Source: Pholiota molesta
Lineage: Eukaryota > Basidiomycota > Agaricomycetes > Agaricales > Strophariaceae
DNA: 27,256 nt
Assembly (NCBI GenBank): GCA_014925825.1
Contig: JACGCK010000412.1
Span: 1-27,256 of the forward strand
Direction of reading: 5' to 3'
Positions within the stretch are counted from its first letter, which is position 1; every line of letters begins with the position of its first letter. The notes beneath the pieces were generated by a model. It saw only the letters and a program-made list of their open reading frames with translations, searched no databases and was not told the origin of the DNA. Positions 1-10,229 of the stretch are shown one piece after another. The position numbers and the translations under genes are program-made.

Positions 1-136
1 GCGAGAACGGCGGGAGATTTGGACCTCACACCATCTAATCGCTGACATAACTTAGTGGAGCGTTCAAGGAGACTGGCGAGTGGAAATGGAGGGGGCGGGC
101 CCGTCGAAGATGGGGTTTCGAGGCATTTGAGACGTT

Positions 137-658
137 CTACTGTTTCATCAGGAGATTTTTCACGTCAGGCGCAAGTTCGTCGGTTAACACACGAATAAGT
201 TCCTCCTCGCGATGCATTCCTGGGCTAGATTTAGCTGGCGGGCTCTCTCGTAAGGGAGAGGAAGTCGGATAAGAAGGGATAGAGGAGTGTCGTTCAGGGA
301 TTACGGACTGAGTGGATGAAGTGGAACTCTTGCTTGCAGGGGTAGATGGAGGGGAGCGAGAACCAGAAGGGTATACAACATCCCGCGACCATAAGGGATC
401 GTGGACGGAGGGCCCAGAAACTTTGTCTGCGAGGGTTTGTGAAGCAAGATGCATGGTAATTTCTTCAATCTGTGCCTCCATGACTGCGTGGGCATCGTCC
501 TCTGCGTTCTGAAGAATCGACGTTTTTCGAGCAATCGCGGCGCTATCGGCAATTTTATGAATTTTAACCTCTCTATGCGTCAAAATTCTCCCTTGTTTCC
601 CGGTAAGTGGATCGACAGCTTGACCACAGCCGTATTCACTGCAGATACATAGCGACAT
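137..658 (-). CDS. orphan protein with N-terminal cysteine/histidine motif
   Basis: I do not recognise a function. The reading frame is open from 760, but the methionine at 658 is the better start: it is directly followed by the motif MSLCICSEYGCGQAVDP, then a GRILTHREVKIHKI stretch. This C-x-C-x4-C...H arrangement recalls the cysteine motif at the N terminus of orphan proteins often found near KDZ-type transposons in Agaricomycetes (recollection, not a search). The rest is a helical region followed by a Ser/Pro-rich low-complexity tail and a charged C terminus. It ends in TAG at 137-139. Members of such families are usually longer, so the gene may continue through introns towards the left edge or may be truncated. 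Choosing the downstream start leaves the palindrome at 676-691 just upstream of the start codon. Confidence 0.45.
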   Translation of the reverse strand: MSLCICSEYGCGQAVDPLTGKQGRILTHREVKIHKIADSAAIARKTSILQNAEDDAHAVMEAQIEEITMHLASQTLADKVSGPSVHDPLWSRDVVYPSGSRSPPSTPASKSSTSSTQSVIPERHSSIPSYPTSSPLRESPPAKSSPGMHREEELIRVLTDELAPDVKNLLMKQ

Positions 659-675
659 TGCAGACGAAGAAGTTA

Positions 676-691
676 CTGCGGTAAACCACAG
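676..691. repeat. GGTAAACC-core imperfect palindrome, copy 1
   Basis: CTGCGGTAAACCACAG is a 16-bp near-palindrome (one mismatched pair). Read on the minus strand it gives GGTGCTGTGGTTTACCGCAGTAA, the same consensus as the copies near 1.2 kb and 9.8 kb. It lies about 18 bp upstream of the likely start codon of the minus-strand orphan gene. Confidence 0.6.
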
Positions 692-1141
692 CACCTTCGT
701 GCGCGCGTAAGGACGAAGGGTGAACGGCTTGGAGGTTCTTACGGCAGAGCTTGAGCCCATCCTGCCTTTATATCAGTCGTCAGTCTCTTTACAGAACAAA
801 GACAAAGGACTAGAAGGCTTACCCGTCAAGAGCCATCGTTGCTAGGTACCAACAATAAGTCCTGCCGCAATGCAGCTAGCCAATACCTAGCAATTCCCAA
901 ATGACAGAGTTACATCGGAAGACCAAAGTACCTCAAATCAATAGTTGCATTGGCAAGCCAATACACCTAGGGGAGAGCATGATAGAGCGGAGGCGATGGT
1001 TGGCACCATGGATTCAAGATTGGTTGTGGGACTTGAAGACGCTTCACGCGACTGATGGCACACGTGGTAGTGTCACATAGCGTGACGTTACCTCATGGCT
1101 GGGGTAGGGTTGGACCGAAGACGGACACCCTTGTCCTGCCT

Positions 1142-1171
1142 CACAGTGTTACGGTTTACCGTAACAATGTG
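1142..1171 (+). repeat. 30-bp palindrome with GGTTTACC core, copy 2
   Basis: The centre GTTACGGTTTACCGTAAC is a perfect inverted repeat around TT. The arms extend to 14 bp on each side (CACAGTG... and ...CAATGTG) with a single mismatch. This is the most symmetrical long copy of the family. Confidence 0.8.
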
Positions 1172-1211
1172 TTCATGGCCGTAGTTGGCACAATGCAGTA
1201 TTGTCCTGTCT

Positions 1212-1241
1212 CACAGTGTAACGGTTTACCGTAGCAATGTG
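1212..1241 (+). repeat. palindrome with GGTTTACC core, copy 3
   Basis: The centre is GTAACGGTTTACCGTAGC inside the same CACAGTG...CAATGTG frame as copy 2. The outer arms have diverged while the eight-base core is unchanged. Confidence 0.75.
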
Positions 1242-1389
1242 TTCATGGCCGTACTTGGCCCGTACTTGGCACAGTGATGGATTTCTGTCGGTACACCATG
1301 GTATGTCCCTCTAAGTTGAAAAGGTACATCGCTCATTCGTTACACTATTTCAACGTCAGGATTTGGTTCACAATGCACTCTTTTCCACC

Positions 1390-1419
1390 AACAGTGTTAT
1401 GGTTTACCATAGCAATGTA
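1390..1419 (+). repeat. palindrome with GGTTTACC core, copy 4
   Basis: The centre is GTTATGGTTTACCATAGC, flanked by ACAGT and AATGT. Compared with copy 2, CGG/CCG has become TGG/CCA on both arms, a paired change that preserves the inverted repeat. Confidence 0.75.
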
Positions 1420-1527
1420 TGCTCTCAATCATACAGAGAATCGCTCGATGCTTATTGGGCATTCTACTACGGCATTTGGATATCTTCCTACGTCTGGAAT
1501 CAGGATGTGGTCATGTAGACTATGTAT

Positions 1528-4272
1528 TTACGACGAGGTATGTTCAATTTCTGGAAGATCATCCTCGGGTTGTGGATCTAGAGCCCTAATTTCTCGGTTA
1601 TTCAGGCCTGCGTAATAAATCCTGTCGTAGTAGTTCTCCGGGCATCCCAGGCTAGGATCTCGTTTGCTGATAGTGGTCTGTCTGTTTGTGAGCCGTCGTC
1701 TCTCTCGAGGAGGGTTTCCCGGGCGAGCACATCCTGTCGAACCGGTTGCGTTGCGATCCTGGTCGATGAAAATCAACAATCTTTGAACTTCTTCACTGCG
1801 CCATGCTCTCCTCTTGACGATATACACGGTACGTTTCCCTTCTACCTCGCTTTCATCTGAGCTCATGCCGGACGGTCCCATCCTTTCCACCATTTCATAG
1901 AGTGCCTTCCATCCTTCATGAATCGTCCCATCTCGATTCCTCAAATTACCACCAGCAATCTCTCGCCGGTCGTCATACAACTATAATCCATCAGGCTCAA
2001 AAGCTGTCAAATGCACATGGAAGAACACTTACTGTCGATCTCCGGGTATTTGCTCTCGATCGCTTCAGTACCTTGCTCTCCGCGGCAATTCTCTCCTCTT
2101 CACTCTTTGTCTTGGACTTCCTCCATAAACGTCCCAGGCGGTTCAGACGCTCCATAAAATGCAACTCGGCGTCCATTTTCTGAGTGTCCGTGAAGGAAAT
2201 GCCGAGTTTTTCTTCATAGTAGTCGACAAACTTCTCGCAAAGACGATCGTTCCAAGTGCTGAATCCTCCTTTCAAGAAATATGGACGCATGGGGCACAAG
2301 GCAGGATCGTTTAAACCCCCGTCTCGATGTCGATAGACTTCCTCCTCAGTTGCAGATTCCTTGTTAATAATATGGTCGTCTTTGTTAATTCCCAGCAACT
2401 CGTTCATTGCGTGTCGCACTCCAGTCTAATGACCTTAAGTAAATCGGCTTCTCTGCAAAATCATCACATACCTTTCGCGCAGCTCCTACGTGATCGAAGC
2501 CTTTCAGTGCCGTTTTGCGAAACACACCTGCCATTGTTTTGGTCCTCTTTCGCGGCGATTCAGAAGTCGTATTAGCACTTGGTGCCGCATCTTGCCCATA
2601 ATAGGTCGCGAGACCATTCGTCCATGATTGGCTAGTCCTGGTGCGGAAACGATTAATCTCGGTCGGCGCGACGAAGGCCGTTGCGGAACCGTATTTGAAA
2701 GTCTTTCGGCGTCAACCGCTGAGTGGCCGCCTCCTCGAGGCGGAACAAATTGAGTTGGCGGAGGAACCTTGAGACGATAATGTGAGTCCTTAGGAGTAAA
2801 TGTGGGATCAAATTACTTACATATGACGTGTCTTGAACAGTGCTCGCCCTCGCCCTCGCCCTCTCTTTCTAACTTCTGTCGCTGTCGATTTCGGAGGGTT
2901 CAGGAGTCTCCGACGCACCCCGTTCCATTGCAGCATTAACTGCCTCCATGTCTTCGTCTTCTTCCCGACCCTCGTCGTCTTCGTCGTCGCCGTCATCTCC
3001 ATCGTATTCTCCACCTCTAATAGGAGCTTTGCCTTTCGTTTGGCTATTTGAAGGCCCAGGTGAAGCGAGGCGCTGAGGTGACCGTGGATTCTGAAACATC
3101 GGTGGTTGGATGTGGCCTTGATGGTCTCCAGGCGCGGTTTCTGGAGTGCTGGCCTGCCATGGAGTTGCGATGAATGCAAGGGATGGGGTGTTCGAGGTAT
3201 TGATAACTGCGCGTTCATCGTAGAGATCCATTGGGTTGGGCTCATCCTGAGCTCGTATCTCACCTGGAGGAGGAACTCGGACCACTCTCTCCTCTGTGGA
3301 ATTTATCCCCTCGATCTTTGCCATCATCGCCTCCATCATCGCCTGCATCTTTGTCGAATTTTGCGTCAGCTGGCGGATTTGTTCAGCAGCTTCATTCCGA
3401 GTTCTTTCTACCTCTTTTTCAAGATCCTCCGCACGTTTCAAGGCCTTTGCAAGTTGGTCGCCGAGTCGGGCCTCTTCTTCTTTGCGTTGTTTTTCGGCTG
3501 CCATACGTTGAACCTGCTCCTCTGCACGTTGGGCCTCCGCGAGTTTGCGTTTATTGGACTCCTCTTTCGCCCATTGATCGGCCTCCTGCAGAGTCCTTTC
3601 CACTCCTCTTTGGTTCCTCCATTTCCTTTTGCTTTTTTTCGAATTCTGCATGTTTTTGCTCGAACTGCTTCGCCACGACTTCTTCTATCCCCAACTGTCG
3701 CGAAATGTTATCAGTTTCAACATTTAGATACACTGAACACATTGAGCTTACCGAAGGCTGCCTTACAATGCGAACCCGGGAAGGTTCGCCCCCGAACGAC
3801 GCCTCTTTCTGGTATGAGTTGGTGGTATGATTTCGGCAGCAGGCAGCAATGGTAGAAGTTGGTCAGTCGAAGAAGCCGACACCGCATTGAAGTCGAACTG
3901 GGCAAAACGTTGCCTTGTTTGAGGAGCTTCATCCGAATTCGTTGGATTTTCCACCTGGGATACAGGAAGATTCTCGTCCGCCTGGAGCACTTCATCCGAA
4001 GTTACCGGGTTTTGTGTTTGAGATATGGAAGGACTGCTCGGGGGGTGCAACTGCTCTCCAGAGGGAAGCGAGGCAAGCGGTTGTGGCCCCAGGATGGCTG
4101 CATTGTCCTCTGTGTACAGATCCATGTTAGAGTGTGGAGAGGCGGGGCGAGATAAGGACTCGGAAGCACTGGCAGTCCTGCTGCGTGTTTCTAAGTTGTT
4201 CATCTCGATGTCGGGGTTGGTCATGTTGGGGTCGGTTGCTGGAAGGAAAGATTTGAGGAGATTGAGGGCCAT
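1528..4272 (-). CDS. Agaricomycete orphan with coiled coil and GPSGMSSDES block; frame-broken
   Basis: Five exons can be traced: about 4272-3752, 3694-2821, 2767-2472, 2425-2033 and 1980-1528. Introns are 46-57 nt, with donors GTAAGC, GTAAGT, GTATGT and GTAAGT. Order of features: a Ser/Pro-rich N terminus starting MALNLLKSFLP, a long charged coiled coil (AKQFEQKHAEFEKKQ and onward), an acidic D/E run, then a conserved C-terminal half with the RHAMNELLGI, GPSGMSSDES, AWRSEEVQRLLIFID and CPENYYDR blocks. I recall this C-terminal layout from large repeated Agaricomycete families of unknown function. The last two introns join in frame, so the 3' half is sound. In exons 1-3 the frame must change at about 3795, 3600-3640, 2870 and 2670, so this is either decaying or carries base errors. 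Function unknown. Confidence 0.6.
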
Positions 4273-4494
4273 TGGAATATCTGGCGCGATTTCTTGAATG
4301 CAGCATTATAATACGGCGCCGCCTATTATCTTTGCTGCCTATAATGTTGCTATGGCTGCTGTGGCTTCCTTACGATAGGATACAACATTACAGCGCCTTT
4401 TGTTAACCCCAGACCCATTGTTCTTGCGCGCTCCACCCTTCATGGATTCTCTTCTCAACGGTGCATAGTCAAGGTGTCTATTGTGATTCAGTTG

Positions 4495-4503
4495 TATATA
4501 TAT
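4495..4503 (+). promoter_or_regulatory. TATA-like box of the 4570 gene
   Basis: TATATATAT lies about 70 bp upstream of the ATG at 4570, a normal distance for a fungal TATA box plus a short leader. It sits in the roughly 300-bp divergent spacer shared with the minus-strand gene starting at 4272. Confidence 0.45.
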
Positions 4504-4569
4504 CAGAATGACTGACGTTGTTCATTAGAAATCCCCCATTTTCAAGTTCCAATCCTTACTCTCATAACC

Positions 4570-5172
4570 ATGCCTTCGAGTCGTAGCCAACCTTCCCTTT
4601 CTCAAACGGTACGTTGAAACCTGAGATTAGTGATGGTTCCTATCGCATTCTGACCCACTTATTAGGAAAATTCTACAATCTGGGTTCGCGCGCGAGTTTA
4701 CTCGAGCAATAAGGCACGCCCGAGCTGGAAAGTTGTCCCGACTCAAGTCTCTCCTAAGCGCGGACGCAGAGGCCGCAAATTCTCATCTCGATATCCATGG
4801 GTTGAAAGCCTATTTGATCATCGATATATCCAACCCCATCTACACGACGCGAAAATCACAGTGCACCAAGACGGCAAGAAGCACAACTTCATTGTCTTTT
4901 GTCAGAACCATTGCCACCTTCCGTTGAACGCCGCAGTCGCCGGCCACTGGCGGGGCGACATCGTTGCGATGAAGATAGGAGCTAAGCAGAATGATTACAT
5001 CAACATGCCTTCTCAAGATGCTCAAAGGATTGATGAGGCGATCAACAGGTTTGTCATTGGGCATTTATTGTCTGAGGCCCAATTCTAATGCCATTTTCTG
5101 CTCAGATTCGTCCTGCGAGTCAGGCAGAGAACCCCATTTCGATTCCCGAAGGACCTTGTGTTTCATATCTAA
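4570..5172 (+). CDS. 162-aa basic orphan protein, three exons
   Basis: Exons are 4570-4608, 4666-5048 and 5106-5172. Both introns are 57 nt (GTACGT...TTAG and GTTTGT...CTCAG) and join in frame to give 162 residues ending in FHI. The protein has a basic middle (PKRGRRGRKFSSRYP), a central cysteine/histidine segment (FCQNHCHLPLN) and a C-terminal block HWRGDIVAMKIG...NDYINMPSQDAQ. The W-R-G-D/N-I-hydrophobic-M block followed by a short 'NM...D' helix recalls a small Agaricomycete family of unknown function (recollection). No signal peptide or membrane segment is evident. The open, correctly spliced frame argues that it is intact, unlike several neighbours. It is divergently arranged with the gene at 1528-4272. 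Confidence 0.72.
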
Positions 5173-5844
5173 GAAGCACGCTTACCCCGCTTACCCTAAG
5201 TAGTTCCTTGTGATACCTCTGAGAGGCAATCGATACCCCCATATACCCCCGTAATGATAGATAGCAATCGTACTTCTGTATTTTCATGTATCAAATCAAA
5301 GTGTTCTCAAACCTCAAACACTTGCCAAGCTTTGCCTCCTCTGAGATTATTGTTAGGTACTGATTCTACTACTGAACCAATCATCGCCTCCTTCAGTGGA
5401 CGCGTCACTAATCAAATCATCGCCTTCCTTCGGTGAATGTTGGGTGGATGCGTCATAGTTGCACTCTTTCTGTCTATTTGTACATATTATATCCAGATGC
5501 TCAACGCGTGATGCACCAGTGAACGGAATTCAACTTCAGCTTTCGTTCATGATCATCGATCAGTGCCATGCTTGCCAGGGTAATGATTTCATGGTATTTA
5601 GAGTCTAGGACAACGATGTTCTCAACCCTGTCAGTGCTATGGCTTGTCCATGTATGATATTTTTATGTTCTCGGTCACATATGCTGGTCTCATCGCCGCA
5701 TCACCATACAACGCGCTGTAAGCCCTCCTCAGCAAGGCAGCTTACTCGGAATTCACAGCCATATCAATGATTGTTTAAACATGCAATCAATAAACGGTAT
5801 GTATTTCAATGTCCATGAGCGGTATCTACTAACTTGCACGATCT
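5173..5844. other. intergenic spacer, no gene seen
   Basis: No convincing coding exon. The spacer separates the 3' ends of two convergent genes. A diverged direct repeat (ATCATCGCCTCCTTCAGTG and ATCATCGCCTTCCTTCGGTG) lies at about 5381-5434. Confidence 0.5.
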
Positions 5845-7415
5845 CTAAGCATTACGCCCAATAGTGAACTTCAATTTTGGCCACAGATTCGCCAGTCCCA
5901 TCCCTACATTTCCACTGACCAGGAGGATAGAAAGAATATTCAGGACTACGAGTAGGACAACTGCGATCCAAGTCCATCCGTAGCTCTGACGGTCCGTCTG
6001 AAATCCTTTGATCTAGAAATCCCCTGGTGAGTTTTGTTTTATCGTGGTATGAACTCAAAGTTACCTTCTTCTCCCATATGTAGATGGTCGATTTTCTGTC
6101 ACTTGACCCACTTGCAATCAGATGCTCCTTCCCAGTGAAGCATGCCTGTGAGTGTATTAGCAAAGTTCTAGTTTTTGTTTATAAAATCTAACTCACATCA
6201 ACCGTTTGTACCATTGTCTTTTTCCCTCCGTGTTTCAACTTCTGCAAGCATTGTGAAGTTTCCAGCGAGAAGATGTGAATGATGCCATGATCACTTCCAC
6301 AGGCAATCGCGGTTTCGTTTTCCAGAAATGTGGCTTCGAATATATGACAGGTCTGTCGTGGGATGGTAAATACGTCTGAGGGAGAGCTATGGGGGTATGA
6401 ATAAATGTCGAAACCCTTTGCTAGGTTGTCTATTAGAACCCATTTCTCGTCAGCACTGATGGCGACATTTCCTCTATTAGATATCATATCAGTACTTGTA
6501 TCATGCAGATATGGTCAAGATTACTCACATGCCTGACTTTAAGACTTTGCTCCAGCTCTCCGCCCCTGCTACAGTAGTCAGATGTAACCTACAGAAAGTA
6601 AGAATATTTCATACACAAAGCTATCATTACTTACATTATTCCAGATTCTAGACCAAAGACGAGAATGTTTTCGCCCTTTGTTATGAACCGAACGCTTCGA
6701 GGAATGACCGGCATTCCCTGTGCAAGGTCGTTGATGTTTTGGACCACATGGTAATGAGTGTCCCTTCCGATAGCTTTTAGCAAAAATGGCGCGACGAGAA
6801 AAAATATCTCACCATTTTTTTCAATCTGTACCAACTTGATCCTTCCACTGTGGCCAGAAATAACAAGGCGGTTGCGACTATAATCCATGCTTTCGACGGG
6901 CTCATTGAACGGAAGCATGCCTGTGTTCGACAGCTCGTGGAATTTCTCCTTGGCACAGGTCAGAGGGCAATCTTCACGTTCGCTGAGAGAGATGCTTACT
7001 TCATCCTTTTTTTGTCGATAAAGGAGGATCAATCCACGTCCAGTCCCAAAGCAAATTGTTTCCCTCCCCGTAGAAATCCAGTCAACCATGCAATGGTGGT
7101 AACCTGCCCCCATCTCTCTAATTGGTCGCTGATAAGCTGGTGGAGCTTGTTCCGTTCTACGTCCCACACACGCAGCACTTCATCGTCACCTATAAAATAT
7201 CAGAAGATTACCCCTAATCAATAGACATACAGTAGCTTACCTCCACTAGCGAGGTATTTCCCATCTTCGTTGAAAGAGAGTGAGTTGATGGGGCCAGATG
7301 CAGGGAGCTGAGCGCGAACATGGTATTCCTATCATGTATTTATTTTTAGTAGGGATGATTAATCAAGTGCTTTCGACCTTACGCTTCTGGCAGAATGTCC
7401 GAATAGAAAGGCCAT
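5845..7415 (-). CDS. WD40-like repeat protein with C-terminal membrane anchor; one frame break
   Basis: Seven exons: 7415-7383, 7328-7241, 7189-6635, 6588-6529, 6473-6197, 6145-6065 and 6012-5845. All junctions are GT-AG with 46-55-nt introns and keep frame. The product would be about 420 residues. It begins MAFLFGHSARSEYHVRAQL and continues with WD40-type strands (GKYLASGGDDEVLRVWD; ETICFGTGRGLILLYR; NRLVISGHSGRIKLVQ; IACGSDHGIIHIFSLE; LIASGSSDRKSTIYIW). It ends with a hydrophobic helix, WIAVVLLVVLNILSILLVS, so it may be a tail-anchored beta-propeller scaffold. I recall an Agaricomycete WD40 family with this layout; partners are unknown. One base is missing in frame near 7065-7100. An extra T in the TTT of the ACTGGATTTC stretch would restore continuity. 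A hAT-like element sits about 100 bp upstream of the start codon. Confidence 0.68.
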
Positions 7416-7509
7416 TGATGATTGAATAGCATGATATCAGGATAGATGGGCGTTGACGCGACTAGTCGGATAAGAGGATTTTAGAGAGGCACAGATAGAT
7501 GCAAATAGT

Positions 7510-7517
7510 GAGACGAC
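7510..7517. repeat. 8-bp target site duplication, left copy
   Basis: GAGACGAC here matches 8460-8467 exactly on the far side of the hAT-like element. Confidence 0.85.
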
Positions 7518-8459
7518 TAGTGCTTGGAAGTCCGGTCTCAAGACTGGAAAAAAACCGAGACTGGACCGGAACTGAACCGGAAATGACCGGAAAATTGATG
7601 GACCGGAAAAGACCGAGACCGCGGTCCGGTCCACGGTCCAACAGGTTTGAAAAAACAGATGGACCGATCAAAAACCGGTCTGGACCGGTCCCAACCGGTC
7701 TTTGGCCGTGAAAATTTGTAGGCTAGTAAAACGTTAAAATTCCTTTCGAACGATGCCCAAATCATATTTTTAGCATGAGAATTGACAAAGTTATTAATAG
7801 TTTCGTTTGAGTAATTACTTTGGGCGTCTAAAAACGCTTTTAACCGCAGTGCAAACGTTAATGGGTCGTACCTTTCGCAAACTTAAACATATATAGAGGA
7901 CATATAGATCTACAGGATGCAATTTAAACCTTAATATTTAAAAAACATTTGGTTGAGCTATAGCAATATCGATGTTTTCTACTCTTTTTGACTACTTCAA
8001 AGACGCTTTTGCCTATGCTTCGTTCAGTATAGACATCGCCCTTTCGCAAATTGGGATACAGTTAGATATTAAAATTACCCTTTTAACAAGCATAGAACTA
8101 TAATATATGGTAAAGAATTGACTGAGATATCACAAAATGCGCTCAACCACTGCATTAGCTAGTATTTTAATTGTTTCTCACTCAATTCTCCACCGATTTT
8201 CATATTCTTTGAAGCACTACATACTACATAGAGTATTCTACCTAACTATTACCAGTCTGGACCGGTCTCTGACCGGTTGAGACCGGTTTGGACCGTAACC
8301 AGTCATAACCGGTCTTTGAACCGATTGAGACCGCAAAAGACCGGTTCAAGTCGGTCCAGTCCGGTTTTTTGCGGTCTTCGAAAACTGGAAGACCGGTCTC
8401 GGTCTCGGTCTTGCCAAATATGGGCAAAAAACCGGACTGGACCGGACTTTCAAGCACTA
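7518..8459. mobile_element. non-autonomous hAT-like element (942 bp)
   Basis: Terminal inverted repeats start TAGTGCTTGGAAGTCCGGTC at 7518 and, on the other strand from 8459, TAGTGCTTGAAAGTCCGGTC (one mismatch in 20). A perfect 8-bp target duplication, GAGACGAC, flanks it at 7510-7517 and 8460-8467. An 8-bp duplication and a TAGNG-type terminus fit the hAT superfamily. Subterminal zones of about 200 bp on each side are packed with ACCGGTCT-like words, nine CCGG cores on each side; the middle is AT-rich with no transposase frame. It is therefore a MITE-like passenger that would depend on a transposase elsewhere. The perfect target duplication suggests a fairly recent insertion. Confidence 0.88.
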
Positions 8460-8467
8460 GAGACGAC
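8460..8467. repeat. 8-bp target site duplication, right copy
   Basis: GAGACGAC, identical to 7510-7517. Confidence 0.85.
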
Positions 8468-8645
8468 TTAAGATTCTAGGACGCATTTCATCGCGCCTTT
8501 AAGAAGTTACACACAATTAAATCTGCCTTAGCGACGATATTGTCCGGGGTCACGTAGAAACCTTACCAAACGAAGGGAGTCTTAATGAAAGAACATGTCA
8601 AAAGAAACAAAAAACTTGGATACACTGATAACAATAAGCGCATGG

Positions 8646-8660
8646 TATATATATATATAT
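8646..8660 (+). promoter_or_regulatory. (TA)n TATA-like tract of the 8701 gene
   Basis: A 15-bp run of alternating T and A lies about 40 bp upstream of the ATG at 8701. It is probably both a microsatellite and the TATA element. Confidence 0.45.
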
Positions 8661-8700
8661 GAGATGCTCTAGTTGAGACCCTAGACCGAAATCCAAACCA

Positions 8701-9530
8701 ATGGCTTCGCCCATCAAGTCCCATCTTCCTTTGATTAGTACGCGAATTGAATTCAAGTACGACGCACTTCCTGTTCCTCCACACATTACTGCAAGACGCG
8801 ATTTCACCACTTCTCTCCGCAAACATTTTCGCCAAATGTCTGCACCCTACACTCAAAAGCCGATTTCTATGCGATCCGTCAGATTCCGGGACCGGTCTAA
8901 TTCGCCAGTATCTTTCCCAATCGTAAAGGGCGGCCACGAAGGTCCCTCCATCCAAGCAGCGCGGGATACCTTTATAATTCCTCCAAAATCAGCCATGTTA
9001 CACGATCGATCAGATTCACCACTTACTGATATTTCAGATGAAGCCAGCGAGGCTGAAGATGGCGATGTCGCACGAGCCCCAATTCCAAAACCAATTGGCG
9101 AAGCTGGAAGAGCCCATAGCGGAGGATACAACTTGCAGACTGCGTTGGGATGGGATGAGAAGCGGTTCAAAGCTTTCCAGAAACTTGTCAATGACAAGAT
9201 AGAGGCAAAATTGGAACCCAATGTTTGTTTCAGCAAGCAGAACGCCGCGATCATGGAAGAAGCGATGCAATCAGTGAGTCTGGACTACAGATATCTGAAG
9301 GGATGTACTAACATTACTCCTAGACAACCAAGGCTTTCAAGATCGACGGCCAATATGTGAAGGACTGGCCAGTTCGAGATGCATTCAAGCTGCATTTAAA
9401 ATACTCGTCTGAGTATGCAAAGAAGAAGTCAGAGAGACGAGCGACAGTTGGGGTAAAAAAGGCAAGTATTGATGGTTTTGGACGCGAGTACGAGAAGCTT
9501 ACGGTTTCTGAAAGGCCGCTTCAGTTCTGA
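8701..9530 (+). CDS. 259-aa orphan protein, two exons
   Basis: Exons 8701-9273 and 9324-9530 flank a 50-nt intron (GTGAGT...CCTAG, with TACTAAC-like branch sequence), joining in frame to 259 residues. The N-terminal half is basic and Ser/Pro-rich with an acidic SPLTDISDEASEAEDGD stretch. The C-terminal half has GGYNLQTALGWDEKRFKAF, FSKQNAAIMEEA and, across the splice, IDGQYVKDWPVRDAFKLHLK. The GGYNL...LGW and WPVRD...LKY blocks recall an uncharacterised Agaricomycete family found in many copies per genome (recollection). No catalytic motif or signal peptide is seen. The frame is intact. Its stop codon lies inside a 39-bp-period direct repeat, so the C terminus may be recently altered. It lies 241 bp downstream of the hAT-like element. 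Confidence 0.72.
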
Positions 9531-9587
9531 ACACTCGTAACTCGGCAAATGAGGCCGCGTCAGTTCTGAACACTCGTAACTCGGCAA
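9513..9587 (+). repeat. 39-bp-period tandem repeat spanning the stop codon
   Basis: Two 36-bp copies (9513-9548 and 9552-9587), AGGCCGC-TCAGTTCTGAAC...CGGCAA, differ at one position. The period is 13 codons, so the second copy is in frame with the upstream gene and repeats the sequence QF-stop. Confidence 0.85.
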
Positions 9588-9755
9588 GTGTTGCGTAAAC
9601 GTCGTGCGCCATGGAATTGGAGCGTAGTTGGACATTTATGATATCTTTTTGCCGAATGAAGTTTCTGAATAGATTGGACTAAGTGAGCGAGACGCCGCGT
9701 GTTGGCGTTGGGACTTGCCTACCATCTCGTTATTGTAGAGGAGAATGTACCATTA

Positions 9756-9771
9756 CTACGGTAAACCATAG
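9756..9771 (-). repeat. GGTAAACC-core palindrome, copy 5
   Basis: CTACGGTAAACCATAG, reversed relative to the copies near 1.2 kb. Its flanks CATTA and CACT match the family outer consensus on the minus strand. Confidence 0.75.
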
Positions 9772-9880
9772 CACTAGTAAGACAGTAGATTGCATTCACT
9801 TTGGTGGCCAGTCGTCAACCAGTCGTTCAGAGGAGAGGTCGGGACTCGGAATCATTATCGTTTGAAAGAATACACCATTA

Positions 9881-9896
9881 CTATGGTATACCATAG
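9881..9896 (-). repeat. perfect 16-bp palindrome, copy 6
   Basis: CTATGGTATACCATAG equals its own reverse complement. The flanks CCATTA and CACC place it in the same family, with the core changed to GGTATACC. Confidence 0.8.
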
Positions 9897-9976
9897 CACC
9901 GGCATGTAGTCGAAGTCTTTATTGTTGAGGACGCTATATTAGATGAACCATAGCAATGAGGGGGGCCAGAACATTA

Positions 9977-9992
9977 CTATGGTAAACCATAG
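9977..9992 (-). repeat. GGTAAACC-core palindrome, copy 7
   Basis: CTATGGTAAACCATAG with flanks ACATTA and CACTG; arms are perfect outside the central AA. Confidence 0.8.
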
Positions 9993-10169
9993 CACTGTGG
10001 GAAGGCGTTGATGAAGTCGGAGACGCGGCTTATTCAAGTTATTGTGATGTACCATTTCAGCGTGTCACATGACACGCTGATCAATGAATTCAAGCGCCGA
10101 CCTGACGCACTTGTTGTAATTGTTGCACAAGTTCGTTCTCTCTCATCGAGCCATTCATCTTCGTACTGG

Positions 10170-10190
10170 TTGTGTGGTTTACCGCGCTAA
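10170..10190 (+). repeat. GGTTTACC-core palindrome, copy 8
   Basis: TTGTGTGGTTTACCGCGCTAA followed by CAG. Arms have mismatches but keep the core and the family outer bases. Confidence 0.55.
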
Positions 10191-10229
10191 CAGTTACTGG
10201 TTCAGCCTCTATAAGCCTCTATTACTGGT

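Larger units (their letters stand above)
1131..1260 (+). repeat. 70-bp-period direct repeat, two copies
   Basis: Two direct copies of about 60 bp begin at 1131 and 1201. Both start with TTGTCCTG and end with GTTCATGGCCGTA-TTGGC. Each carries one palindrome at its centre. A short partial duplication of the tail (CGTACTTGGC) follows the second copy. The 760-1528 interval otherwise holds no gene I can support. Confidence 0.75.

Noticed and set aside
2869..3651. Possible retrotransposon Gag (coiled coil followed by a basic stretch)
   Set aside because: No CCHC knuckle, protease or reverse transcriptase follows. The downstream exons belong to a non-retroelement orphan family.
2817..4155. Several overlapping plus-strand frames up to 249 codons
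   Set aside because: They are antisense to the coiled-coil gene, whose splice sites and protein blocks are on the minus strand.
7437..8471. Short frames rich in Arg, Pro and Gly
   Set aside because: All fall in the CCGG-rich ends of the hAT-like element and are translations of the repeated words.
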